Below are positions 1-8,983 of a DNA stretch of 64,000 nt, piece after piece; position 1 is the first letter of the stretch; each line of letters opens with the position of its first letter. The notes below the pieces were generated by a model. That model made no database searches, was not told the origin of the DNA, and saw nothing but the letters and a program-made list of their open reading frames with translations. The stretch comes from Neorhizobium alkalisoli (GTDB taxonomy: Bacteria > Pseudomonadota > Alphaproteobacteria > Rhizobiales > Rhizobiaceae), in contig NZ_PVBN01000012.1 of assembly GCF_002968635.1 (NCBI RefSeq), positions 1-64,000 of the forward strand, written 5' to 3'. A program made the translations under genes and the position numbers.

Positions 1-500
1 ATCCCCCAGAGCCAAACCGTAACCCGGCCCACAATCAGCATTCGCCAATTCTAAAGGATAGCACCAGAACAAAGGACTTCGTCGCCAGCAGCGCCGCCGC
101 CCTCGTCAGTGAGGCGGTTTATAGATCTAAGCCTCTCAGCAAGTCAACACACTTGTTTCGGAATTTTCCAGAAAAATCACAACGCTTTGAATTTACTGGA
201 AAACTTTCCGAATTCGCTGAAAAATCCGGACCATTGTGGAATGTGACGCCTTCGTAAAGCCGGCGGGACAACTACCAAAGAGCAGGCGCGCCCAAATTGC
301 CCCGACAAGATCACAATCTCATGGTTACAGGGTAGTAGATGGGGATTCGCAGGCCGTTTTCAAGCAATGCACGCCTTTGCAACCTGGCCGATTTGACTCT
401 CCTGTTCGAAACGGGCACATGTTTGGCCCAAGGTTCCAAAGGCAGGATGGTTATTCTGCATGCGGTATTAACGAGTATCAGGGAACTGGCTTAAGACGGC
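1..500. other. Intergenic region upstream of the M23 peptidase gene
   Basis: I see no convincing gene in these 500 bases. Reading frames that cross them have no ribosome binding site and no recognisable protein. Two weak structures are visible: a GC-rich imperfect hairpin around 97-116 (CCGCCCTC against GAGGCGG) and an 8-base inverted repeat TTTTCCAG (164-171) / CTGGAAAA (196-203) in an AT-rich stretch. The promoter of the peptidase gene is probably in the AT-rich part at 130-240, but no clear -35/-10 pair stands out. Confidence 0.4.
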
Positions 501-2444
501 ATGATCACGGCCCGCAGCATGATCCGCTCACTCGGCAACGAACCGCCGATCCTCGCCGACGGTCGTCGCGCTCCGGATCGCCGCGAGATTTCGCTTCGTT
601 GGCTGTCGGGCACCTTTCTGACCGGGATCACCTCTTCTATATTGATGGGCGTTGCACTGTTTGCCGCCCTCGACGGGCGCCAGCAGCTTGCCATCCCCGC
701 AGAAGCTTCCGCCTCGATCCCGACCAATGATTCCGATAGCGCCTCGCGAGGCAAGCGGCTTCTTGCCGGCAATATCGTCGCCATGCCGACCGACCGGAAG
801 ATCCTGGAGGTCTCCACCGTCGCGCACGAGGGAAGCAAGGAGGTCATCCGCCGCCGTCCCTTCGCCCATGTGAAGATGACGCTTGCCGCCAATCACGTGG
901 CGCAGGAGGATTATCCGAACTTCGACCCGCTGACGATCTTCTCCTCCAGCGAAACCCCTCCTCCGCCCGCGGCGCGCGCCGGCACCATCTACGGCTCCAA
1001 CGTCGAATCCGAAGTCAGCCTTCAGACCATCGCCTTTCCGGTAAAGGGCAGCGCCTATGCCTATGCGCCGACGATGACACTGGAGGAAGTGGAGGAGAAC
1101 GTCCGCTCCAACGGCTCCGTCCTCACCGACGGCAATACCCAGCTCTCCGCCCTCTATTATGTCGACCCCCAGCGCTTCTCCTCCAAGGACGATGATGGCG
1201 GCGTCGACATAACCGCGGGGCTTTCGGCGCGTATCGTCGACGAGAACATATCGGTTTCGGCGCCGGAACCGATCACCTCCCGTACCCGTGAATACGCCGA
1301 CGACATCATTCCCGTCCGTAAGCCCGAAACCGTGACCCAGGCGATGACCGAGGTCGGCTACCCCGAGGGCAAGGCTCGCGAAATATCCGGTTATCTGCAG
1401 TCCCGTCTTGGCGAAGCCGATCTTGGTCCGGGCGACGTGCTGCGCATCGGTGTGATCCAGCAAGGCGACATGGTTCTGGTCGTCCGCGCCAGCCTTTACC
1501 GGAAAGGCCGGCATGAAGTGACTGTCGCGCTCGATGACCACGGTCGTTTCGTGAAAGGCGAGGAGCCGCCGATGCTGGACGCGGTCGCCTCTGCCTTCAG
1601 CGAGCAGCCGGCGCAGATCGTCACCGGCCGCGAATTGCCGCGCGTCTATGACGGCATCTATCGCGCCGCACTCTCCTACGGCATGAGCAAGGAGATGACG
1701 GGCCTGCTGGTGAAACTACTGGCGAGCAATGTCGACCTTCAGGCACAGTTGAAACCGACCGACCGGATCGAAGCCTTCTTCTCCGTCACCGACGAAAAGG
1801 GCCAGGCGGGCAAGAATTCCGAACTCCTGTTCGTGGACGCCCATTTCGGCGAAACGTCGACACGCTTTTACCGTTTCCAGAATGCCGATGACAATTCGAT
1901 CGACTATTTTGACGAAAACGGAAAAAGCATAAGGCAGTTCCTGCTGCGCAATCCGCTTCCGAACGGCCGCATGACCTCCGGCTTCGGCATGCGCGGCCAC
2001 CCGCTCCTTGGCGGTTATGCCCGTCTCCATACCGGCGTCGACTGGGCGGCCCCCCGCGGAACCCCGATTATCGCTGCGGGCAACGGCGTGGTGGAAAAAG
2101 CCGGCTGGGATTCCGGCGGTTACGGCAACCAGACGATCATCCGGCATGCCAACGGGTATGAATCCTCCTACAATCACCAGAGCGCGATCGCCCGGGACAT
2201 CCGCGAAGGCGCCAAGGTAACCCAGGGCCAGGTGATCGGTTATGTCGGCTCGACGGGCCAATCCACCGGTTCGCATCTGCACTATGAGCTGATCGTCAAC
2301 GGCACCAAGGTCGACCCGATGAAGGTCCGCCTTCCCGGCGGCAGCTCGCTCAGCGGCAAGGCGCTCGCTCGTTTCGAAGAGGAACGCAAGCGCATCGACG
2401 CCCTTCTCAACACCCAGTCGCCGGACGAAGTCGCCAGCCGGTAA
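501..2444 (+). CDS. M23 family metallopeptidase, membrane-anchored
   Basis: A 647-residue peptidoglycan endopeptidase of the LytM/M23 class, expected to cut peptide cross-links in the periplasm. One hydrophobic segment at about residues 36-58 acts as signal anchor. A long low-similarity region follows, and the catalytic domain covers about residues 485-620. The zinc ligands are visible: H510 and D514 in LHTGVDW, and the HLHYE motif with H592 and H594. No strong ribosome binding site precedes the ATG at 501; a second ATG at 519 is possible. The gene ends 6 bases from the convergent LD-carboxypeptidase gene, another peptidoglycan enzyme. All key residues are present, so it should be active. Confidence 0.85.
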   Translation: MITARSMIRSLGNEPPILADGRRAPDRREISLRWLSGTFLTGITSSILMGVALFAALDGRQQLAIPAEASASIPTNDSDSASRGKRLLAGNIVAMPTDRKILEVSTVAHEGSKEVIRRRPFAHVKMTLAANHVAQEDYPNFDPLTIFSSSETPPPPAARAGTIYGSNVESEVSLQTIAFPVKGSAYAYAPTMTLEEVEENVRSNGSVLTDGNTQLSALYYVDPQRFSSKDDDGGVDITAGLSARIVDENISVSAPEPITSRTREYADDIIPVRKPETVTQAMTEVGYPEGKAREISGYLQSRLGEADLGPGDVLRIGVIQQGDMVLVVRASLYRKGRHEVTVALDDHGRFVKGEEPPMLDAVASAFSEQPAQIVTGRELPRVYDGIYRAALSYGMSKEMTGLLVKLLASNVDLQAQLKPTDRIEAFFSVTDEKGQAGKNSELLFVDAHFGETSTRFYRFQNADDNSIDYFDENGKSIRQFLLRNPLPNGRMTSGFGMRGHPLLGGYARLHTGVDWAAPRGTPIIAAGNGVVEKAGWDSGGYGNQTIIRHANGYESSYNHQSAIARDIREGAKVTQGQVIGYVGSTGQSTGSHLHYELIVNGTKVDPMKVRLPGGSSLSGKALARFEEERKRIDALLNTQSPDEVASR

Positions 2445-2450
2445 ATCCGG

Positions 2451-3340
2451 TCAGTAATCTACGGTGAGCGTGCCGGCATCGGCGTCCAGCGCCGCAAGGC
2501 CGCCGACCGGAGTGGTCAGCGCTCTCTTACCATGGCCGAACGGAAGTCCGCCCAGCATGGGAACGCCGAACGGACGCAGATGCTCATCGACGATATCCAT
2601 GATCGCCTCGGCTTTCTCGCGATTCGATAACGTGAATTGGCCGACGGCTATGCCTGCAATCCCATCGAGGCATCCGGACTTGGTCAGCAGGGTCAAGGTA
2701 CGATCCGTCAGTCCGAGCATGCAGTCGACAGCTTCGATCAACAGGATCGCCCCTTCTAGCGAGGGAAGCCCCCACCCGCTCATCGTCACCAATGTCTCGA
2801 GATTGCCCCCGATCAGACGGCCGCTCACCCGTCCGGATGTCGTCAACTTCGCGCTGACCTCATTCTCGCTCGCCGTGAAGGCGAGCGGTTTATCAGGATA
2901 TCGGTATTGCGGGGACCGATCCTGCCTTCGTCGCCATAAAGCGCGCCATGCAGTCCGATGAGACCGCATTGCCTCATCAACATCATATGAATGGCGGTGA
3001 TATCGCTGAATCCCAGAAGTGGTTTCGGATCGCGCAGGACCGCATCGAAATCGATGCCATCCACTATCCTGTAGGAGCCGCGACCGCCGCGTGTAGCAAA
3101 AACCGCCCTCACTTGCGGGTCGGACAGTGCCTCGTTGAGATCGGAAAGACGCTGCTCATGGGTGCCGGCATAAAAACCGTGCTCGGCAAAGGCATGGGCG
3201 CCGAAATCGACTTCGAAGCCCATCTCCCGCAGGTGGTCTGCCCGCCTCTGGATCAGGTCGCGATCCGGAGTGGTTGCAGGCGATATGAACCTGATCTTGT
3301 CACCCGGCTTGATCTTCGCCGGAAAAAGCGGCTCGGCCAT
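2451..3340 (-). pseudogene. ldcA: LD-carboxypeptidase (LdcA/MccF family), frameshifted
   Basis: S66-family peptidase expected to trim murein tetrapeptides in the cytoplasm. The reading frame is broken. The N-terminal part starts at ATG 3340 (MAEPLFPAKI, good GGAGG-type site) and carries the nucleophile Ser in the GFSD motif. The C-terminal part lies in another frame and carries the likely catalytic Glu and the His of the FGHG motif, ending at 2451. The switch falls at roughly 2885-2950, after the segment LHGALYGDEG, and needs one extra base (or 3n+1) to restore the frame. A few residues also seem to be missing at the junction. It is either a real inactivating deletion or a sequencing error; the triad is split, so neither half can work alone. 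Confidence 0.8.
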
Positions 3341-3368
3341 GTCGCATCCCCCCTCCATCCCCGGATGG

Positions 3369-3394
3369 AAAAGGCCGCCCAGAGGCGGCCTTTT
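3369..3394 (-). terminator. Rho-independent terminator of clpB
   Basis: Perfect hairpin with arms GGCCGCC (3373-3379) and GGCGGCC (3384-3390), a four-base loop, and flanking AAAA/TTTT. It lies directly after the clpB stop codon and gives a U-run on the minus strand. The A/T flanks are symmetrical, so it could also stop plus-strand transcription. Confidence 0.85.
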
Positions 3395-3399
3395 ATACG

Positions 3400-6000
3400 T
3401 TACGCAGCCTCGCTGACGTCCCGCTTGACGCGGAACAGAAGCCGGTCGGAGCCCGAACTGACCGCGACGGTCGAAGCATCCGGGACCTGGCCGCCGAGGA
3501 TCTGCTCGGCAAGCGGATCCTGAAGATATTTCTGGATCACCCGCTTCAGCGGCCGTGCGCCATAGACAGGATCGTAACCCTTCTCGGCCAGCCATTCGCG
3601 GGCATCCTGGCCAAGATCTATGCCGATCTTGCGTTCGGCAAGCAGATTCAGGAGCCGCTTCATCTGGATATCGACGATCGCCCCCATCTCGCTGCGGCGC
3701 AGGCGATGGAAGAGGATGATTTCGTCGACGCGGTTCAGGAATTCCGGCCGGAACGAAGCCTTGACCACGTCCATCACCTGGTCGCGAACGCTGTCGACAT
3801 CCTCGCCGTCGCGCAGACCGGTCAGATATTCCGCGCCGAGGTTGGAGGTCATGATGATGATCGTGTTCTTGAAGTCGACCGTACGGCCCTGCCCGTCCGT
3901 CAGCCGCCCGTCGTCGAGCACCTGCAGGAGAACGTTGAAGACGTCGGGATGGGCTTTCTCGATCTCGTCGAACAGCACCACCTGATAGGGCTTGCGGCGG
4001 ACCGCTTCCGTCAGAGCACCGCCTTCCTCGTATCCGACATAACCGGGAGGCGCACCGATCAGCCGCGCCACCGAATGCTTCTCCATGTATTCCGACATGT
4101 CGAGACGTACCATCGCGGCCTCGTCGTCGAACAGGAAGCGGGCGAGCGACTTCGTCAGCTCCGTCTTACCGACACCCGTCGGACCGAGGAAAATGAACGA
4201 ACCGATCGGCCGGTTCGGATCCTGTAGACCGGCACGCGAACGGCGAACGGCGCGGGAAACGGCCTGCACGGCATCCCCCTGGCCGACGACGGATTTCGCC
4301 AGCTCGTCTTCCATCCGCAGCAGCTTCTCGCGCTCGCCTTCCAGCATCTTGTCGACCGGAATACCCGTCCAGCGGGAGACGACATGGGCAATCGCATCCG
4401 GCGTCACGACTTCCTGCACCATGGCGTTCGTCGAACTGTCCTTGGCTTCGGCATCCACGAGGCGCTTTTCGAGATCCGGGATGACGCCGTAGGTCAGCTC
4501 CCCGGCGCGCTGGTATTCACCCTTCCGCTGGGCGGTCGCCAGTTCGTTACGGGCTTCGTCCAACTGCCGCTTCAGGTCGGCGGCAAGGCCGAGCTTCTGC
4601 TTTTCCGCCTGCCAGCGGGCGGTCAGCGCATCCGCCTGCTCTTCGAGCGAGGTCACTTCGCCTTCCAGACGCTGCAGCCGGTCTGCCGAGGCGCTGTCGG
4701 TTTCCTTCTTCAGCGCTTCCCGCTCGATCTTCAGCTGCATGATGCGGCGGTCGAGCTCATCCAATTCCTCGGGTTTGGAATCCACCTGCATGCGCAGCCG
4801 CGAGGCGGCTTCGTCCATCAGGTCGATCGCCTTGTCGGGCAGGAAACGGTCGGTGATATAGCGGTTGGAAAGCGTCGCAGCAGCAACGAGCGCCGAATCC
4901 GAAATGCGGACCTTGTGATGCTGTTCGTATTTTTCCTTGAGGCCACGCAGGATCGAGATCGTATCCTCGACGGTCGGCTCGTCCACCATCACCGGCTGGA
5001 AACGCCGGGCAAGGGCTGCATCCTTTTCCACATGCTTGCGGTATTCATCGAGCGTGGTGGCCCCGACGCAATGCAGTTCGCCGCGGGCAAGTGCAGGCTT
5101 CAGGAGGTTGGACGCATCCATCGCGCCCTCGGACTTGCCGGCGCCGACCAGCGTGTGCATCTCGTCGATGAACAGGATGATCTCGCCGTTTTCCGACTGC
5201 ACTTCGTTGAGCACGCTCTTCAGGCGCTCCTCGAACTCGCCGCGATATTTCGCGCCGGCGATCAGGGCACCCATGTCGAGCGCCATCAGCTTCTTGTCCT
5301 TCAGGCTTTCCGGCACGTCGCCGTTGACGATCCTGAGCGCGAGACCCTCGGCGATCGCGGTCTTGCCGACGCCCGGTTCGCCGATGAGCACCGGGTTGTT
5401 CTTGGTGCGGCGGGAAAGAACCTGGATAGTGCGGCGGATCTCGTCGTCACGGCCGATGACCGGGTCGAGCTTGCCGTCGCGGGCTTCCGCCGTCAGGTCG
5501 CGCGCATATTTCTTCAGCGCCTCGAAACCCTGTTCGGCATTGGCGCTGTCGGCCGTGCGGCCCTTGCGGATATCGTTGATGACCTGGTTGAGACCCTGTG
5601 CGGTCACCCCGGCCTTTTTCAGCGTCGCTGATGTGGAAGCCGAGCTCTCGATGATAAGCGCAAGAAGCAGGCGTTCGACAGTCACGAAACTGTCGCCGGC
5701 CTTCTTGGCGGCATCCTCGGCGGTCGAAAAAACCTTGGCGAGCGGCTGGGACAGATAGATCTCACCGCTGCCGCCGGAAACCTTCGGCAGTTTGGCGAGG
5801 GCCGCGTCATTCCCGATGCGCGCTTCCTTGGCACTGCCGCCCGCGCGCTCGATGAGCGAGGACGCCATGCCCTGATCGTCGTCGAGCAGGACTTTCAGTA
5901 CGTGTTCGGGCGCGAATTGCTGGTGTCCCGAGGCCAGGGCCTGGGTCTGGGCCGATTGCAGGAAACCGCGCACGCGCTCCGAATATTTCTCGATATTCAT
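3400..6000 (-). CDS. clpB: ATP-dependent disaggregase ClpB (Hsp104 family)
   Basis: An 866-residue hexameric AAA+ chaperone that works with DnaK/DnaJ to pull proteins out of aggregates in the cytoplasm. Order of parts: Clp N-domain (about 1-145), AAA-1 with Walker A GEPGVGKT at 207-214, coiled-coil middle domain (about 405-525), and AAA-2 with Walker A GPTGVGKT near 605. Length is normal for the family. I chose ATG 6000 (MNIEKYSERV) because it has a GGAGG site 7 bases upstream and matches the usual ClpB start; the frame is open 14 codons further up. A strong terminator follows. Heat-shock control is expected, but I could not pick a convincing sigma-32 promoter. Confidence 0.97.
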   Translation of the reverse strand: MNIEKYSERVRGFLQSAQTQALASGHQQFAPEHVLKVLLDDDQGMASSLIERAGGSAKEARIGNDAALAKLPKVSGGSGEIYLSQPLAKVFSTAEDAAKKAGDSFVTVERLLLALIIESSASTSATLKKAGVTAQGLNQVINDIRKGRTADSANAEQGFEALKKYARDLTAEARDGKLDPVIGRDDEIRRTIQVLSRRTKNNPVLIGEPGVGKTAIAEGLALRIVNGDVPESLKDKKLMALDMGALIAGAKYRGEFEERLKSVLNEVQSENGEIILFIDEMHTLVGAGKSEGAMDASNLLKPALARGELHCVGATTLDEYRKHVEKDAALARRFQPVMVDEPTVEDTISILRGLKEKYEQHHKVRISDSALVAAATLSNRYITDRFLPDKAIDLMDEAASRLRMQVDSKPEELDELDRRIMQLKIEREALKKETDSASADRLQRLEGEVTSLEEQADALTARWQAEKQKLGLAADLKRQLDEARNELATAQRKGEYQRAGELTYGVIPDLEKRLVDAEAKDSSTNAMVQEVVTPDAIAHVVSRWTGIPVDKMLEGEREKLLRMEDELAKSVVGQGDAVQAVSRAVRRSRAGLQDPNRPIGSFIFLGPTGVGKTELTKSLARFLFDDEAAMVRLDMSEYMEKHSVARLIGAPPGYVGYEEGGALTEAVRRKPYQVVLFDEIEKAHPDVFNVLLQVLDDGRLTDGQGRTVDFKNTIIIMTSNLGAEYLTGLRDGEDVDSVRDQVMDVVKASFRPEFLNRVDEIILFHRLRRSEMGAIVDIQMKRLLNLLAERKIGIDLGQDAREWLAEKGYDPVYGARPLKRVIQKYLQDPLAEQILGGQVPDASTVAVSSGSDRLLFRVKRDVSEAA

Positions 6001-6500
6001 TCTCTGACCTCCAGTGATCGACCTGCCCTTTGTAAGGCACAAGCCGATGATCGAGATTGAGCTCCCTCAAAGGCGAGCCCCACCGGCGAAAACCGGCTTC
6101 GCTGGAAATATGGTTAGCATTTTTGAGGATTTAAAGGACCCGCAGAAGAGCTTTTGATCCTTCTTTGAGGGAGAGGCGTTGGGCAGCCAAAACGTGGTTG
6201 GCAATGACACCTTCGCGTCAAAACAAGACGCCCGCCTTCACTTGAATGACTGACCGATTTGGGGCCGGTGGCGGTCTGTCCACTCTTGGTTACCGCTTCT
6301 CGAAAGCAGACATCGGCGTGCGAGGCGTCGACGGCTCATTTTTGGCGGCAAGCGGTGACCCTCGGCCGCCGGGCGTACTGCAGTGTCGGCAGGCCAGTCG
6401 GTTTTCCATGACACCGGCCCGCAACCTTCAGAATATGATAGCCCGCAAGGAAGCCGGTGCTGGTTTATCCGAAGCCCCGCAGGCGGCAGCGGCGGAATAG
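6001..6500. other. Intergenic region between clpB and the methyltransferase gene
   Basis: About 500 bases without a supported gene. It must contain the clpB promoter (minus strand) and holds the inverted repeat at 6062-6173. A plus-strand frame of 84 codons (6246-6500) exists, but it has no ribosome binding site and roughly 50 percent GC at third codon positions, well below the neighbouring genes. I regard it as non-coding. Confidence 0.5.
6062..6173. repeat. Widely spaced inverted repeat upstream of clpB
   Basis: CTCCCTCAAAG (6062-6072) and its exact reverse complement CTTTGAGGGAG (6163-6173) stand 90 bases apart, 62 bases upstream of the clpB start at the nearer arm. A small hairpin CCGG-CGAAAA-CCGG sits between them. 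It could be a looped structure in the 5' leader or a pair of protein-binding sites; function is unknown. Confidence 0.45.
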
Positions 6501-6974
6501 TCAGAGCCAGCGGCGAACCTCGGCCTTGTAGCGGCGGTAGTCCTCGCCGAACTTCGCTTCGAGATAGCGCTCCTCGCGGGCGATCACCTGCGTCTGGATC
6601 GCGATCAGCACCAACGGGAGCAAGGCGAGGGCGATCGGCCCGTCGAAGCCGATGGCAAGACCGGCATAGATAAGCGCCATACCGAGATACATGGGATTGC
6701 GGGTCCACCGATAAGGACCGGTCGTTGCGATGAGGGTCGTTGGCTGCGACGGCGGAACGTTGGTGCCCAGCCGCCGGAACAGCCCCGCCGCCGCAAGCAT
6801 CATCGCCGCGCCGGCAACGAACAGCAGCGCGCCCGTCGCGGCCAGCAACCGCCCGTCGATGCCGAAAGAGCGCAGAGTGACGAACCGCTCCGCCGCCAGC
6901 CCCAACAGCAGCGCTCCCAGATAGACGACGGGCGGAGGGAAACGTACACCCGCGCTGCCCGGTTCGACGGCCAT
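6501..6974 (-). CDS. Isoprenylcysteine carboxyl methyltransferase (ICMT)-like integral membrane protein
   Basis: A 157-residue membrane protein with about four hydrophobic segments and the C-terminal signature of the ICMT/PEMT superfamily: TTGPYRWTRNPMYLG in the middle and REERYLEAKFGEDYRRYK near the end, which bind SAM. Bacterial members methylate lipids or small molecules, and the substrate cannot be told from sequence. ATG 6974 is 6 bases after GGAG; an in-frame ATG at 6980 is the alternative. It begins 21 bases after the flavoprotein stop, so the two are probably co-transcribed and controlled by the divergent TetR. Confidence 0.75.
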   Translation of the reverse strand: MAVEPGSAGVRFPPPVVYLGALLLGLAAERFVTLRSFGIDGRLLAATGALLFVAGAAMMLAAAGLFRRLGTNVPPSQPTTLIATTGPYRWTRNPMYLGMALIYAGLAIGFDGPIALALLPLVLIAIQTQVIAREERYLEAKFGEDYRRYKAEVRRWL

Positions 6975-6995
6975 GCTCATCTCCAATCTGTGCTC

Positions 6996-7889
6996 TCAAA
7001 CCAGCATCGACTGCTGGGCGAAGATACCCGCCATCGCGCCTTGCCATGATGCCGTGGTGACCGAGGGGAGCATGGGGTTGGTGAGGTCGCCCGCGGCATA
7101 GATGCCGGGCATGCTGGTTTCACGGCGCTCGTCGACCTTGAGGACGATGCCGAGGGGCGTATCGACCGTGGCGAGACCCAGTGATTCATGCAGGCTTGCG
7201 GACGGCTTGTTGCGCGGATGCGCGAACAGTATATCGACCGCGACATCGGGTCCGACATCGAGCTTCAGGGTGGGATTGTGGCCCTCATGACGGGTGATTT
7301 CAGTGATCCGGCCGTCGACGATGGGTGTGTTGCGACGCTCCAGATCGGCCCGGGTATCGGGCGGAATGTCGTGACCATCGGCGAAGACCGTCAACCTGTC
7401 GGTCCAATCGTGGAACAGCCTGACCTGGTTGTGTGACTGCGGGCCGGACCAGACGAGGCCCCAATGTTGGCCTGCGACTTCGAAGCCATCGCAATAGGGA
7501 CAGGGCACGATGGACGTGCCCCAGCTTTCGGCAAAGCCCGGCACATCGGGCATCTGGTCGGTGATGCCATAGCTCAGGATCAGGCGCCGCGCGCCAAGAT
7601 TTTCGTCATTGCCAGTGAGGACGGAGAAATTGTCGAGGGCGCCGGAGACGCTGTCGGCCCGGGCATTGACCAGCCTGACCGTGGGGTAACGCGTCAGCTG
7701 CTGCCGCGCCTCTGCCAGGATGTCCAGCGGCGGCTTGTGATCGTGGCCGAGCAGACCATGCGAGTGGCCGGCGAAGCGATTGCGCTGCAGGCCGGTATCG
7801 AGAACGGTGACCTTGCGGCGGGCACGGCCGAGCTGCAGAGCGGCTGCGAGGCCGGCAAAGCTGCCGCCGATGATGATGACGTCATCCAT
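6996..7889 (-). CDS. Thioredoxin-reductase-like FAD-dependent oxidoreductase
   Basis: A 297-residue flavoprotein. The N-terminal FAD fold shows GGSFAG (8-13), the redox pair CPYC is at C130 and C133, and the C-terminal FAD motif reads AAGDLTNP. The central stretch where thioredoxin reductases carry the GxGxxA NADPH motif reads GLVWSGPQSHNQ and has no such pattern. This recalls the atypical TrxR-like oxidases (GliT type) and ferredoxin-linked members more than standard TrxB. The start at ATG 7889 (MDDVIIIGG) fits the FAD fold and has GGAG 9 bases upstream. It heads a probable two-gene unit with the ICMT-like gene, divergent from a TetR gene. Confidence 0.8.
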   Translation of the reverse strand: MDDVIIIGGSFAGLAAALQLGRARRKVTVLDTGLQRNRFAGHSHGLLGHDHKPPLDILAEARQQLTRYPTVRLVNARADSVSGALDNFSVLTGNDENLGARRLILSYGITDQMPDVPGFAESWGTSIVPCPYCDGFEVAGQHWGLVWSGPQSHNQVRLFHDWTDRLTVFADGHDIPPDTRADLERRNTPIVDGRITEITRHEGHNPTLKLDVGPDVAVDILFAHPRNKPSASLHESLGLATVDTPLGIVLKVDERRETSMPGIYAAGDLTNPMLPSVTTASWQGAMAGIFAQQSMLV

Positions 7890-8042
7890 GGTGATGGGCT
7901 CCGTGCTGTGGATGGTGGGAGTTGGGCTGAGCCTGGCGCGCAATATCGTCCAGCGATGCGCATTCGATATCGCTGGGCGGCCAAGGGAAACCTGATTTGG
8001 AGGACACGATAAAATCCACTCTTGGAATTTCGGACACTAAGT

Positions 8043-8075
8043 AGTATCGTAATTCAATAATAATGATACTGTCAA
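8043..8075 (-). promoter_or_regulatory. Divergent promoter with candidate TetR operator
   Basis: On the minus strand TTGACA (8070-8075) is followed after 17-18 bases by TTACGA/TACGAT, a good sigma-70-type promoter for the flavoprotein gene. The inverted repeat AGTATC (8043-8048) / GATACT (8065-8070) spans this spacer. A repressor bound there would block the minus-strand promoter and also cover the TetR gene leader, which is the usual autoregulated layout. Confidence 0.55.
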
Positions 8076-8089
8076 GTACTGGAATTATC

Positions 8090-8737
8090 GTGACCAAAAA
8101 TAATCGGGCCCGGCGCGGCCGTCCCGCCAACGAGGCGCTTGGCCAAACGATAATCGACGCCGCGGGCGAACTCTTTGCGGAACTCGGTTTTCAAGCGACG
8201 ACATTGGACATGGTCGCCCAGCGAGCGAAGGTATCCAAGCTCAGCATCTACAGGCACTTCGAGAACAAGGAGGCGCTGTTCGGCGCGTCCTTTACGGCCC
8301 GCTGCCAGCAGTTTGTACCACAGGCCCTCTTTGAAGGAGTCGACGGTTCGGCCGAAGATCAGCTCACCGCTGCGGGGTCATCGCTGCTTCGCACCTTGTT
8401 GCGACCGGAGGTCCGCAATGTCGAAGCCATGGTCATGGCCGACACGCCGCTTCAAAAGTCGTTGAGCAAGGTCCATTACGAAGCCGGACCCGCCCACATC
8501 ATCGCCCAGATCGAGGCCTTGTTGCGTCAGTTGCATGCGAAGGCGGTTCTGAACGTGCCCGATCCTCTCCAGTCCGCCCGCTTGTTTGCCGCGCTTATCA
8601 AAGGATCCGATCTCCTGATTATCGCACGCTTCGATCAGGCGAGAGCAGAGGACGAGAACGAAATCGAGTCCTATTGCCGGTCGGCCGTCGCCATGTTCAT
8701 CGCCGCGCACGGTGGCAGCGACCACGCGGCGGGATAG
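8090..8737 (+). CDS. TetR/AcrR family transcriptional regulator
   Basis: A 215-residue repressor. The N-terminal helix-turn-helix is clear (ATTLDMVAQRAKVSKLSIYRHF, about residues 37-58, preceded by RGRP); the C-terminal half is the variable ligand-binding and dimer domain. I prefer GTG 8090 (TKNNRARRGRP) because GGA lies upstream and the protein then starts just before RGRP, as is usual; an ATG at 8063 would start inside the predicted operator. It is divergent from the flavoprotein/ICMT pair and is their probable repressor. The ligand is unknown, though a thiol or redox-active small molecule would fit the target. Confidence 0.82.
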   Translation: MTKNNRARRGRPANEALGQTIIDAAGELFAELGFQATTLDMVAQRAKVSKLSIYRHFENKEALFGASFTARCQQFVPQALFEGVDGSAEDQLTAAGSSLLRTLLRPEVRNVEAMVMADTPLQKSLSKVHYEAGPAHIIAQIEALLRQLHAKAVLNVPDPLQSARLFAALIKGSDLLIIARFDQARAEDENEIESYCRSAVAMFIAAHGGSDHAAG

Positions 8738-8983
8738 CTAGGACGAGGCCGCGAAGAGACCGTTAGCCTTCGGGAAGCTGCAACGGCGGTCTGAGTGGCG
8801 GAAATGAGGGCGCGTTGCCACCCGCGGCATTGGCGATCGGTCGGTGGTGTCTCTGACCGCATTTCTGCTAAAGCTGGGAGGCAAATCGCCCGCGATGTCA
8901 CCAACTGCCGAAGTGTGAAGGGCGCAACGGGCTGACGGGCCTCTCGCTCATCAGGCCTATTGTCTTGGAGGAGGAGCGATAGG

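Noticed and set aside
4384..5631. 415-codon plus-strand frame opposite clpB
   Set aside because: It is the mirror frame of a long GC-rich gene; clpB on the other strand explains the sequence fully.
6246..6500. 84-codon plus-strand frame between clpB and the ICMT-like gene
   Set aside because: No ribosome binding site, about half GC at third positions against a much higher value in real neighbours, and no recognisable protein motif.
6175..6500. Cobalamin riboswitch or other structured RNA near the ICMT-like gene
   Set aside because: Looked for the conserved B12-box and core blocks on both strands; only short GC-rich matches, no consistent fold.
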